Assembly: GCA_016706255.1 (NCBI GenBank)
Contig: JADJJZ010000003.1
Span: forward strand, 778,501 to 842,500
Direction of reading: 5' to 3'
Source of the DNA: Bacteroidota bacterium
GTDB lineage: Bacteria > Bacteroidota > Bacteroidia > Chitinophagales > BACL12
Length of the DNA: 64,000 nt
Under the pieces are notes generated by a model. It ran no database searches. It was not told where the DNA came from and saw nothing but the letters and a program-made list of their open reading frames with translations. Positions 45,195 through 54,800 of this stretch are shown here, in pieces (positions within the stretch are counted from its first letter, which is position 1; each line of letters starts with the position of its first letter). Made by a program: the position numbers and the translations under genes.

Positions 45195-45740
45195 ATGGCA
45201 GACAAAAAATGGTATGTATTAAGAGTGATCAGTGGAAAGGAACGCAAGCTGAGAGACTATATTGAACAGCATGTGAAACGCCTTGGATGGGACCACATTG
45301 TATCACAGGTTCTTGTTCCTACCGAAAAAATCTATAAGATTAAAAACGGTAAAAAGGTAATCCACGAAAAAAACAGTCTGCCGGGCTATATCCTGATCGA
45401 AGCAACTGAAGGAAAAATGACCCCGGAAATGATGCAAACGATAACCGGTATTACCAGTGTTATCGACTTTCTGGGAAAAGAACAACCAATTGCCCTGCGC
45501 CGCAATGAAGTGAACCGGATTCTGGGTAAAATGGATGAAATGAGTGAGGAAGGTGCTTCAATGAATGAACCATTTATCATTGGTGAAACAGTGAAAATTA
45601 TTGATGGTCCGTTTAACGAGTTCTTAGGAAATGTTGATGAAGTGCACGAAGACAAGAAAAAAGTTAAAGTAATCGTAAAAATATTCGGTAGAAAAACACC
45701 AGTGGAATTAAACTTCGCACAGGTAGAAAAAGTAAGCTGA
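45195..45740 (+). CDS. nusG: Transcription termination/antitermination factor NusG
   Basis: 181 residues: NGN domain ('KKWYVLRVISGKERKLRDYI', 'LVPTEKIYKIKNGKK', 'LPGYILIEA') and a C-terminal KOW domain ('GETVKIIDGPFNEFLGNVDE'). NusG binds the RNA polymerase clamp, suppresses pausing and links to ribosomes or Rho. Placed 19 bases after secE, one base before rplK. Confidence 0.97.
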   Translation: MADKKWYVLRVISGKERKLRDYIEQHVKRLGWDHIVSQVLVPTEKIYKIKNGKKVIHEKNSLPGYILIEATEGKMTPEMMQTITGITSVIDFLGKEQPIALRRNEVNRILGKMDEMSEEGASMNEPFIIGETVKIIDGPFNEFLGNVDEVHEDKKKVKVIVKIFGRKTPVELNFAQVEKVS

Positions 45741-45741
45741 T

Positions 45742-46188
45742 ATGGCTAAAGAAATTCAAACGTATGTAAAACTGCAGGTTAAAGGAGGACAGGCAAACCC
45801 TGCCCCGCCAATTGGTCCTGCGTTAGGTTCTAAAGGTATTAATATCATGGAGTTCTGCAAACAATTTAATGCAAGAACACAAGATAAAATGGGTAAGGTA
45901 TGTCCTGTTGTGATAACCGTTTATAAAGATAAATCTTTCGAGTTTATCATTAAAACACCTCCGGCAGCAGTACTTATACTCGAAGCTACCAAAAAACAAA
46001 AAGGCTCTGCTGAACCTAACCGCAACAAGGTTGGTTCTATTTCTTGGGATCAGATAAAAACGATCGCTCAGGAAAAAATGCCGGACCTGAATTGTTTTAC
46101 AGTAGAAAGTGCTATGAAAATGGTAGCAGGAACTGCCCGCAGTATGGGTATTACCGTTACCGGAGACGCACCTTGGATCAACAATTAA
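45742..46188 (+). CDS. rplK: 50S ribosomal protein L11
   Basis: 148 residues: 'YVKLQVKGGQANPAPPIGPA', 'LGSKGINIMEFCKQFNART' and 'TVESAMKMVAGTARSMGI'. L11 binds the 23S GTPase-associated centre with L10/L12 and takes part in the stringent response. One base separates it from nusG. Confidence 0.97.
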   Translation: MAKEIQTYVKLQVKGGQANPAPPIGPALGSKGINIMEFCKQFNARTQDKMGKVCPVVITVYKDKSFEFIIKTPPAAVLILEATKKQKGSAEPNRNKVGSISWDQIKTIAQEKMPDLNCFTVESAMKMVAGTARSMGITVTGDAPWINN

Positions 46189-46210
46189 GTCAACTAAAAA
46201 ATTATAAGAA

Positions 46211-46909
46211 GTGAAACTTACAAAGAACAGAAAAAAGGTTCAGGCATTAGTTGACTCCAACAAACTATATTCGTTGAGGGAAGCTGCTGAACTTGTAAAA
46301 AAATCAACAACCTGCAAGTTCAATGCATCTGTTGACCTCCATGTGAGACTGGGTATTGACCCTCGTAAGGCTGATCAGGCCATCAGAGGAACTACCGCAT
46401 TGCCTCACGGAACAGGTAGAGATAAAAAAGTTCTCGTGCTGTGTACTCCTGATAAGGAAGACGAAGCAAGAAAAGCAGGTGCTGATTACGTAGGTCTTGA
46501 CGAATTCGTAGACAAAATTGTCGGCGGTTGGATAGACATGGATGTTGTTATTGCAACTCCGTCAGTAATGCCTAAAATTGCAAAACTCGGTCGTGTATTA
46601 GGTCCAAGAAACCTGATGCCTAACCCTAAAGTTGGTACTGTTACCAATGAAGTTGGTCAGGCTATCACCGAAGTTAAAAAAGGAAAGGTTGCCTTTAAGG
46701 TAGACAAATACGGAATTATTCACTCTTCAATTGGTAGAATTTCTTTCAATCCTGATCAGATTGCAGAAAACTCTGAAGAGCTCATCAAAGCATTGGCTAA
46801 ATTAAAACCGGCTTCTGCAAAAGGTGCGTATTTCAAAAGCATTACTATGGCCTCTACCATGAGCCCTGGTATCGCAATTGATCCAAAAAGTGTAACTGAA
46901 ATTCATTAA
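46211..46909 (+). CDS. rplA: 50S ribosomal protein L1
   Basis: 232 residues from a GTG start (46211). Motifs 'FNASVDLHVRLGIDPRKADQ', 'GRVLGPRNLMPNPKVGTV' and 'SITMASTMSPGI' are those of L1, the mobile stalk protein at the E site and, in other bacteria, the translational repressor of the L11-L1 mRNA. No L1-like binding site was identified here. Confidence 0.97.
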   Translation: MKLTKNRKKVQALVDSNKLYSLREAAELVKKSTTCKFNASVDLHVRLGIDPRKADQAIRGTTALPHGTGRDKKVLVLCTPDKEDEARKAGADYVGLDEFVDKIVGGWIDMDVVIATPSVMPKIAKLGRVLGPRNLMPNPKVGTVTNEVGQAITEVKKGKVAFKVDKYGIIHSSIGRISFNPDQIAENSEELIKALAKLKPASAKGAYFKSITMASTMSPGIAIDPKSVTEIH

Positions 46910-46934
46910 TGCTAATCATCGAAATTCATACAAG

Positions 46935-47465
46935 ATGAACAAAGAACAAAAATCGGCCGTAATTGAAGAACTCAAAGTAAAGGTGTCGCAATACGACAAC
47001 TTTTATCTGACCGACGCTTCTGCAATGACCGTTGAAGACGTAAACAAATTAAGAAGATTATGTTTCGAAAGAGGCGTGAAATTCGAAGTGGTAAAAAATA
47101 CTTTACTTCGTAAGGCATTCGATGCACATGGTTTAAAATATGAAGGTCTCTTCAATATCCTCCACGGTGAAACTTCTGTAATGTTTAGCGAGTCTTCAAA
47201 TGAACCTGCTAAACTGATTAAAAAGTTTCGCACTGAAAATCAAAAAGAAAAGCCGCTTTTAAAAGGTGCTTATGTTGGAGAAGATGTATTTATTGGTGAT
47301 AACAACCTTGATGCATTAATCAACCTGAAGAGCAAAGAAGAACTTATCGGCGATATTATTGGTTTACTCCAATCTCCTGCAAAAAATGTTATTTCAGCAT
47401 TATTGTCAAGCGAGCAAAAATTAGCCGGAATCGTAAAAACACTCTCAGAAAGAGAGGACAAATAA
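46935..47465 (+). CDS. rplJ: 50S ribosomal protein L10
   Basis: 176 residues: 'YDNFYLTDASAMTVEDVNKL', 'FEVVKNTLLRKAFD' and a C-terminal helix that docks L7/L12 dimers. It forms the base of the ribosomal stalk. Followed by rplL after 47 bases. Confidence 0.96.
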   Translation: MNKEQKSAVIEELKVKVSQYDNFYLTDASAMTVEDVNKLRRLCFERGVKFEVVKNTLLRKAFDAHGLKYEGLFNILHGETSVMFSESSNEPAKLIKKFRTENQKEKPLLKGAYVGEDVFIGDNNLDALINLKSKEELIGDIIGLLQSPAKNVISALLSSEQKLAGIVKTLSEREDK

Positions 47466-47512
47466 TTTCAAATTAACTAACAATTTTTCTAAATCAATAA
47501 AAACTCAAATCA

Positions 47513-47899
47513 ATGGCTGAATTAAAAGAATTTGCAGAGAAGTTAGTAAGCTTATCTGTAAAAGAGGTTAATGAACTGGCAAAAATCCTTAAAGAAGAAT
47601 ATGGTATCGAACCTGCCGCTTCTGCACCCGTAATGATGGCTGCAGCTGGTGGATCAGGCGCAGGCGCTGCTGATGCAGCTGCTGAAAAAACCACGTTCGA
47701 CGTAATTCTTAAAAACGCAGGTGCTGCTAAATTATCTGTAGTGAAAGTTGTAAAAGACCTCACTGGTCTTGGCTTAAAAGAAGCTAAAGATTTAGTAGAT
47801 GCTGCTCCGAAACCGGTAAAAGAAGGCGTAGATAAAGCAACTGCTGACGATATCGCTAAGCAGCTTACTGAAGCTGGTGCTGAGGTAGAGGTTAAATAA
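47513..47899 (+). CDS. rplL: 50S ribosomal protein L7/L12
   Basis: 128 residues: N-terminal dimerisation helices, an Ala/Gly hinge ('APVMMAAAGGSGAGAADAAA') and the factor-binding C-terminal domain ('FDVILKNAGAAKLSVVKVVK', 'LGLKEAKDLVDAAPKPVKEG'). It recruits translation GTPases. A double hairpin separates it from rpoB. Confidence 0.97.
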   Translation: MAELKEFAEKLVSLSVKEVNELAKILKEEYGIEPAASAPVMMAAAGGSGAGAADAAAEKTTFDVILKNAGAAKLSVVKVVKDLTGLGLKEAKDLVDAAPKPVKEGVDKATADDIAKQLTEAGAEVEVK

Positions 47900-47985
47900 T
47901 CTCGCCCGGTTCTTTCTGCCTTCGGGCGGAGACAAATTTTAATAAGGCTAATCCCGATGCCAATATCGGGATAGCCTATTTGTTA
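47900..47985 (+). terminator. Double hairpin between rplL and rpoB (attenuator-like)
   Basis: The first stem is 47900-47908 with 47923-47932 (one bulge), followed by CAAATTTT. The second is 47946-47958 with 47965-47976 (ATCCCGAT / ATCGGGAT plus GGCT / AGCC, one bulged A), followed by a T-rich stretch. Partial termination here would lower rpoBC relative to ribosomal protein mRNA, as in the rplL-rpoB gap of other bacteria (inference). Confidence 0.7.
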
Positions 47986-47992
47986 TTTTATT

Positions 47993-48010
47993 ATATCAAA
48001 GCTTTGATAT
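47993..48010. promoter_or_regulatory. 18-base perfect palindrome just upstream of rpoB
   Basis: ATATCAAAGCTTTGATAT is fully self-complementary and ends 3 bases before the rpoB ATG. It may be a protein site or an RNA hairpin at the translation start. Confidence 0.5.
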
Positions 48011-48013
48011 TGT

Positions 48014-51000
48014 ATGCCAAAATCTACTGCAACCTCCAGAAAACCTGAAAGAATAAATTTCGGAAAAATAAAAAGAGCAGGTAATTATCCAGACCTTTTA
48101 GACATACAAGTTAAATCGTTCAAAGACTTTTTCCAGCTTGAAACAACTTCTGAAAACAGAAGAACGGAAGGGCTGTACCGGGTGTTTACTGAAAACTTCC
48201 CGATTACAGACGCACGCAGCATTTTCGTGTTGGAATTTCTTGACTATTTCATCGATCCTCCCCGTTATTCAATGGAGGAATGTATGGAACGTGGTTTAAC
48301 TTATAGTGTACCTTTAAAGGCAAAACTCCGACTCTCTTGTAACGATGAGGAACATATTGACTTCCAAACTATCGTTCAGGATGTTTTTCTAGGAAATATT
48401 CCTTACATGACTCCGAAAGGAACGTTCATCATCAATGGTGCTGAACGTATTGTTGTTTCTCAACTCCACCGCTCACCGGGCGTATTTTTCGGTCAGAGCG
48501 TCCATCCAAATGGTACCAAAATTTATTCCGCTCGTGTGATTCCTTTTAAAGGCGCATGGATGGAATTTGCTACCGATATCAATAACGTAATGTACGCATA
48601 CATCGACCGTAAGAAGAAATTCCCGGTTACTACTTTATTGCGTGCTATTGGTTATGATTCCGATAAAGACATTCTTGAATTATTCGGATTGGCTGAGGAA
48701 GTTAAAGCGGATGAAAAAACGCTTAAGAAACACATCGGTCGTAAACTCGCTGCCCGCGTATTAAAAACCTGGCGCGAAGACTTCGTAGATGAAGATACCG
48801 GAGAAGTTGTATCCATCGAACGTAATGAGGTTATCCTCGAACGCGATACCGTAATGAGTGCTGATAACATCGCACAAATTATCGAAACCGGCGTTCAAAA
48901 GGTAATTCTTACGCGTGATGATGTTACTGTTGACTACGGTATTATCCTCAATACATTACAAAAAGACGTTTCTAACTCTGAACTCGAAGCAGTTCAGCAT
49001 ATCTATCGTCAGTTACGTGGCGCAGAACCACCAGATGATGATACCGCCCGCGGTATTATCGATAAGTTGTTCTTCTCCGATAAACGTTACGACTTAGGTG
49101 AAGTTGGTCGTTATAAAATCAACCAAAAATTAAATCACCACCATATCTCAATTGATACCAAGGTGTTAACGAAAGATGACATTATTGCCATCATTCGCTA
49201 CCTCGTAGAGTTATCAAATAACAAAGCTGAAATTGATGATATCGATCACTTGAGCAATCGTCGTGTTCGTACCGTTGGTGAACAATTATATGCACAATTC
49301 GGTATCGGTTTAGCCCGTATGGCAAGAACAATCCGTGAACGTATGAACGTACGTGATAACGAGGTGTTTACGCCAATCGAATTGATTAATGCAAGAACAT
49401 TATCATCTGTAATTAACTCATTTTTCGGAACCAGCCAGTTAAGCCAGTTCCTCGACCAGGTTAACCCATTAGCGGAAATCACGGCAAAACGTCGTATCTC
49501 CGCATTAGGACCCGGCGGTTTGAGTCGCGAACGTGCAGGTTTTGAGGTACGTGACGTGCATTACAGCCATTATGGCCGTTTATGTACTATCGAAACTCCG
49601 GAGGGACCAAACATCGGTTTGATTTCTACACTTTGTGTACACGCGAAAATCAACAAAATGGGCTTTATCGAAACGCCATACCGCAAGGTGGAAAATGGTC
49701 GTGTCGATTTAAAAGGTGATATCGTTTACCTGAATGCCGACGACGAAGACAGATTTGTAATCGCTCAGTCGAACGTTCCGGTTGATGAAAAAGGTAATTT
49801 CACAATCAGTAAAATAAAAGGCCGCGAACAAGGTGAATTCCTTGAATTTGAACCTGAACGTGTTCAATACATGGACGTTGCACCTAACCAGATTGTTGGT
49901 GTTTCGGCTTCTTTAATTCCATTCCTTGAACACGATGACGCCAACCGTGCGCTCATGGGTTCAAACATGCAACGTCAGGCTGTTCCGCTGTTAAAACCGC
50001 AGGCACCTGTTGTTGGAACCGGTTTGGAAGAAAAAGTAGCATCCGATTCAAAAATGCTCGTTAACGCCGAAGGTAATGGTGTTGTTGAGTATGTTGATGC
50101 TAACGAAATTATCATCCGTTACGATGTTGGAGATAATGACTCTCTCGTAAGTTTTGAAGATAACCGCAAAGTTTACAAACTGCGTAAATTCAAAAAAACC
50201 AACCAAAGCACCTGTATCAACCTGCGACCAATTGTGGTTAAAGGTCAGCGCGTAAGCGAAGGTGAAGTACTTTGCGAAGGTTACGGAACTGAAGGTGGCG
50301 AATTAGCACTCGGAACTAACCTTAAAGTGGCATTCATGCCTTGGAAAGGTTACAATTTTGAGGATGCTATCGTTATTTCTGAGCGTGTAGTAAAAGAAGA
50401 TTTATTCACTTCTATTCAGATTGAAGAATTTGAATTAGAAGTTCGTGACACCAAATTAGGTGAAGAAGAATTAACTTCTGATATTCCAAACGTTTCGGAA
50501 GAGGCTACCAAAGACCTCGATGCCAACGGTGTTATCCGTTTAGGAGCACACGTAAAAGAAGGAGATATTTTAATTGGTAAAATCACTCCAAAAGGTGAAA
50601 CTGACCCAACTCCGGAAGAAAAATTATTACGTGCAATCTTCGGTGATAAAGCCGGCGACGTAAAAGATGCATCATTAAAAGTTCCACCATCAATTGAAGG
50701 AACTGTTATTGATAAAAAATTATTTGCGCGCGCTAAAAAAGATAAAAACGCTAAAGCAAGAGAAAAAATCGCTCTCGAAAAATTAGAGAAAGATCATACT
50801 CGCGCTATGGACGAATTAAGAACTATTCTTATTGATAAATTAACACTTATTCTTAAGGATAAAAAATCTTCCGGCGTTAAAACTGCTTATAAAGAAGAAC
50901 TCGTTCCATCTAAAACCAAATTCAATGTAAAAGTGCTTGAAGGAATTAACTTCAGCAATATTGACCCATACAATTGGACCGGCGAACCGGAAACTGATGA

Positions 51001-51835
51001 CATGGTACGTATGACTTTACATAATTATGGTATTAAAGTAAACGAAGAACTCGGTCGTTATAAACGCGAAAAATTCAATATCAGCGTTGGTGATGAATTG
51101 CCTACAGGTGTAATCAAACTGGCTAAAGTATTTATTGCAAACAAACGTAAATTACGTGTTGGTGATAAATTAGCAGGTCGTCACGGAAATAAAGGTATCG
51201 TTGCACGTATTGTTCGTGCAGAAGATATGCCTTTCCTTGAAGATGGTTCACCGGTTGATATTGTATTAAATCCGCTTGGGGTGCCATCTCGTATGAACCT
51301 TGGTCAGATTTATGAAACAGTATTAGGCTGGGCAGGAATTAAATTAGGCGTAAAATTCGCAACACCAATTTTTGATGGTGCCGAATTATCTGATATCGAA
51401 TCATATATTTTACAAGCAGAATTACCTGCATTAGGTAGTACTTATTTATATGATGGCGAAACAGGTGACCGCTTCCACCAAAAAGCTACAGTTGGGGTTA
51501 TTTATATGATCAAACTGAATCACATGGTGGATGATAAAATGCACGCTCGTTCAATCGGACCATATTCACTCATTACACAACAGCCGCTTGGTGGTAAAGC
51601 ACAATTCGGTGGTCAGCGTTTTGGTGAGATGGAGGTTTGGGCACTCGAAGCATATGGTGCATCAACTATATTGCAAGAGTTACTTACCGTTAAATCTGAC
51701 GATATTGTTGGACGTGCAAAAACCTATGAATCAATTGTTAAAGGCGAAAACATGCCGATTCCACAAATTCCGGAATCATTTAACGTATTGGTACATGAGT
51801 TACGCGGCTTAGCGCTCGATTTAAAATTTGAATAA
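48014..51835 (+). CDS. rpoB: DNA-directed RNA polymerase subunit beta
   Basis: 1273 residues, full length. Shared beta motifs include 'SQLHRSPGVFFGQSVH', 'FFGTSQLSQFLDQVNPLAE', 'RISALGPGGLSRERAGFEV', 'ETPEGPNIGLISTL', 'VAFMPWKGYNFEDAIVIS', 'GDKLAGRHGNKGIVARI' and the C-terminal 'QRFGEMEVWALEAYGAS'. In the rifampicin pocket the residue matching E. coli His526 is Ala491, and the residue matching Asn518 is Val483 (see findings). Beta forms the catalytic cleft together with beta-prime. Confidence 0.99.
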   Translation: MPKSTATSRKPERINFGKIKRAGNYPDLLDIQVKSFKDFFQLETTSENRRTEGLYRVFTENFPITDARSIFVLEFLDYFIDPPRYSMEECMERGLTYSVPLKAKLRLSCNDEEHIDFQTIVQDVFLGNIPYMTPKGTFIINGAERIVVSQLHRSPGVFFGQSVHPNGTKIYSARVIPFKGAWMEFATDINNVMYAYIDRKKKFPVTTLLRAIGYDSDKDILELFGLAEEVKADEKTLKKHIGRKLAARVLKTWREDFVDEDTGEVVSIERNEVILERDTVMSADNIAQIIETGVQKVILTRDDVTVDYGIILNTLQKDVSNSELEAVQHIYRQLRGAEPPDDDTARGIIDKLFFSDKRYDLGEVGRYKINQKLNHHHISIDTKVLTKDDIIAIIRYLVELSNNKAEIDDIDHLSNRRVRTVGEQLYAQFGIGLARMARTIRERMNVRDNEVFTPIELINARTLSSVINSFFGTSQLSQFLDQVNPLAEITAKRRISALGPGGLSRERAGFEVRDVHYSHYGRLCTIETPEGPNIGLISTLCVHAKINKMGFIETPYRKVENGRVDLKGDIVYLNADDEDRFVIAQSNVPVDEKGNFTISKIKGREQGEFLEFEPERVQYMDVAPNQIVGVSASLIPFLEHDDANRALMGSNMQRQAVPLLKPQAPVVGTGLEEKVASDSKMLVNAEGNGVVEYVDANEIIIRYDVGDNDSLVSFEDNRKVYKLRKFKKTNQSTCINLRPIVVKGQRVSEGEVLCEGYGTEGGELALGTNLKVAFMPWKGYNFEDAIVISERVVKEDLFTSIQIEEFELEVRDTKLGEEELTSDIPNVSEEATKDLDANGVIRLGAHVKEGDILIGKITPKGETDPTPEEKLLRAIFGDKAGDVKDASLKVPPSIEGTVIDKKLFARAKKDKNAKAREKIALEKLEKDHTRAMDELRTILIDKLTLILKDKKSSGVKTAYKEELVPSKTKFNVKVLEGINFSNIDPYNWTGEPETDDMVRMTLHNYGIKVNEELGRYKREKFNISVGDELPTGVIKLAKVFIANKRKLRVGDKLAGRHGNKGIVARIVRAEDMPFLEDGSPVDIVLNPLGVPSRMNLGQIYETVLGWAGIKLGVKFATPIFDGAELSDIESYILQAELPALGSTYLYDGETGDRFHQKATVGVIYMIKLNHMVDDKMHARSIGPYSLITQQPLGGKAQFGGQRFGEMEVWALEAYGASTILQELLTVKSDDIVGRAKTYESIVKGENMPIPQIPESFNVLVHELRGLALDLKFE

Positions 51836-51865
51836 TTTCATTTCATAGTAAAATACAATCAGCAT

Positions 51866-54800
51866 ATGCCTTTCAAAAAGGATATCAAGATCAAACCAGA
51901 CTTCACCAGAATCAGCATTGGACTGGCATCGCCCGATTCAATTCTGGAACGCTCATACGGTGAAGTACTGAAGCCTGAAACTATTAACTACAGAACGTAC
52001 AAACCTGAACGCGACGGTTTATTCTGCGAACGTATTTTTGGTCCAATTAAGGATTATGAATGTTATTGCGGAAAATATAAACGTATTCGCTATAAAGGTA
52101 TTGTTTGCGATCGCTGCGGTGTGGAAGTTACCGAAAAGAAAGTTCGTCGCGAACGTATGGGGCATATCAAATTAGTTGTTCCAGTTGTACATATCTGGTA
52201 TTTTAAATCACTCCCGAATAAAATAGGTTATTTATTGGGAATGAGTTCTAAAAAACTGGAATCTATAGTTTATTACGAACGCTTTTGCGTTATTCAACCA
52301 GGTCCGCTGACGGAAGGAATCATGATTAATGGCGAATTAAAAAGCTATAAAACACATGATTTAATTACAGAGGAAGAATATCTTGAGGTATTGGAAACAT
52401 TACCTAAAGAAAATCAAATGCTTGACGACAATGATCCGAATAAGTTCATGGCCGACATGGGTGCACCTGCGGTGTTTACCATGTTATCTCGCATTAACCT
52501 CGACGATTTATCAGCAGCATTGCGCCATCAGGCAAATACAGAAACATCACAGCAACGTAAAGCTGAAGCGTTAAAACGTTTGAGCGTTGTTGAAATGTTC
52601 CGTGAAGCAGTTGGTCGTTACGAAAATCGTCCGGAATGGATGGTTGTTCAATATTTACCTGTTATTCCACCGGAATTACGTCCATTAGTGCCACTGGATG
52701 GTGGTCGTTTTGCGAGTTCCGATTTGAACGATTTATATCGTCGGGTAATTATTCGTAACAATCGTTTGAAACGATTAATCGAAATCAAAGCACCTGAAGT
52801 AATCCTTCGTAACGAAAAAAGGATGTTACAGGAAGCTGTTGACTCATTATTTGATAATTCACGTAAATCGAATGCCGTTAAAGCAGAAGGTGGTCGTGCA
52901 TTAAAATCATTGAGCGATGTACTGAAAGGTAAACAAGGTCGTTTCCGTCAGAACTTACTCGGTAAACGTGTCGATTATTCCGGCCGTTCTGTTATCGTTG
53001 TAGGTCCTGAATTAAAATTACATGAGTGTGGTTTACCAAAAGATATGGCGGCCGAATTATTTAAGCCGTTTATTATTCGTAAACTCATTGAAAGAGGTAT
53101 CGTAAAAACAGTTAAATCAGCTAAAAAATTAGTTGATCGCAAAGAACCTGTTATTTGGGATATTCTCGAAAATATTTTGAAAGGACATCCTATTATGCTT
53201 AACCGTGCACCAACTCTGCACAGGTTATCTATTCAGGCATTCCAACCAAAATTAATTGAAGGAAAAGCAATCCAGTTACACCCGTTAGTTTGTTCTGCGT
53301 TCAACGCCGACTTTGATGGTGACCAGATGGCGGTTCACGTACCACTCAGCAATGCTGCAATTCTTGAAGCACAATTGTTGATGTTAAGTGCACACAATAT
53401 CCTTAACCCACAAAACGGAAATCCAATTACCGTTCCTTCTCAGGACATGGTATTAGGATTATATTATACTTCTAAAGGAAAAAAATCTACCAAAGATGAT
53501 TTAGTTCAGGGCGATGGTAAAGTATTTTATTCTGCAGAAGAAGTAATTATTGCTTACAACGAAGGTAAGGTTGAATTACATGCATACATTAAATGTAAAG
53601 TAAACATACTGGAGGACGAAAAAATTGTAAATAAATTAATCGATACCACTGTTGGTCGTGTATTATTTAATGAAGTAGTACCTGCTGAACTTGGATTTAT
53701 TAATGCAATTTTATCTAAAAAAGCAATCGCAAAAGTAATTGGTGAAGTAATTCGCAGAACAGATGTTCCAAGAACTGCGAAGTTTTTGGATGATATTAAA
53801 GATCTCGGATTCCGTTCAGCATTCCGCGGTGGATTATCTTTCAACATCAGCGATTTAGTTGAGTTAGAAAGTAAACCTGCATTAATTGACGCTGCACAAG
53901 CTGAAGTTGATGAAGTAATTAGCAACCACATGTATGGTGTAATTACACAGAATGAACGTTACAATCAGATTATCGATATCTGGTCGCGATTAAATACAAG
54001 ATTAACCGGTGATTTAATTACCAAACTTACTAATGATAAAAAAGGATTCAACTCAGTATTTATGATGTTGGATTCCGGAGCGAGGGGTTCTAAAGAACAA
54101 ATTCGTCAGTTAGCCGCTATGCGTGGTTTGATGGCGAAACCACGTAAATCCGGTGCATCAGGAGAAGGTGGAATCATCGAAAACCCAATTCTTTCAAACC
54201 TGAAATCAGGATTGAGCGTATTGGAATACTTTATTTCTACTCACGGTGCGCGTAAAGGTCTTGCCGATACAGCGTTAAAAACAGCCGATGCCGGTTACCT
54301 TACTCGTCGTTTGGTTGACGTTGCTCAGGATGTTGTTATTACCGAAGTAGATTGCGAAACATTAAGAGGTATTTCTATCAGCGCATTAAAAGATAATGAA
54401 GACATCGTTGAGCCATTAAGTGAGCGTATCATTGGTCGTACAAGTTTGCACGATGTATATGATCCGTTAAACGATGAATTAATTGTTAAAGCTGGTGAAT
54501 TAATTTCTGAACCGATTGCAAACAGAATTGATGAAACAGCAATTGAGGCTGTTGAAATTCGTTCAGTGTTAACCTGTGAATCGAAAAAAGGTGTTTGCGT
54601 AAAATGTTACGGAACAAACTTATCGAACAATCGCGTTGCACAAGCCGGTGACGCAGTAGGTATTATTGCAGCACAATCAATTGGTGAACCGGGAACGCAG
54701 CTTACATTACGTACCTTCCACGTTGGGGGTGTTGCGGGTAGCGTTGATACCGAATCAAAACTCGTTGCAAAATTTGACGGTAAAGTTGAATTCGACGGCG

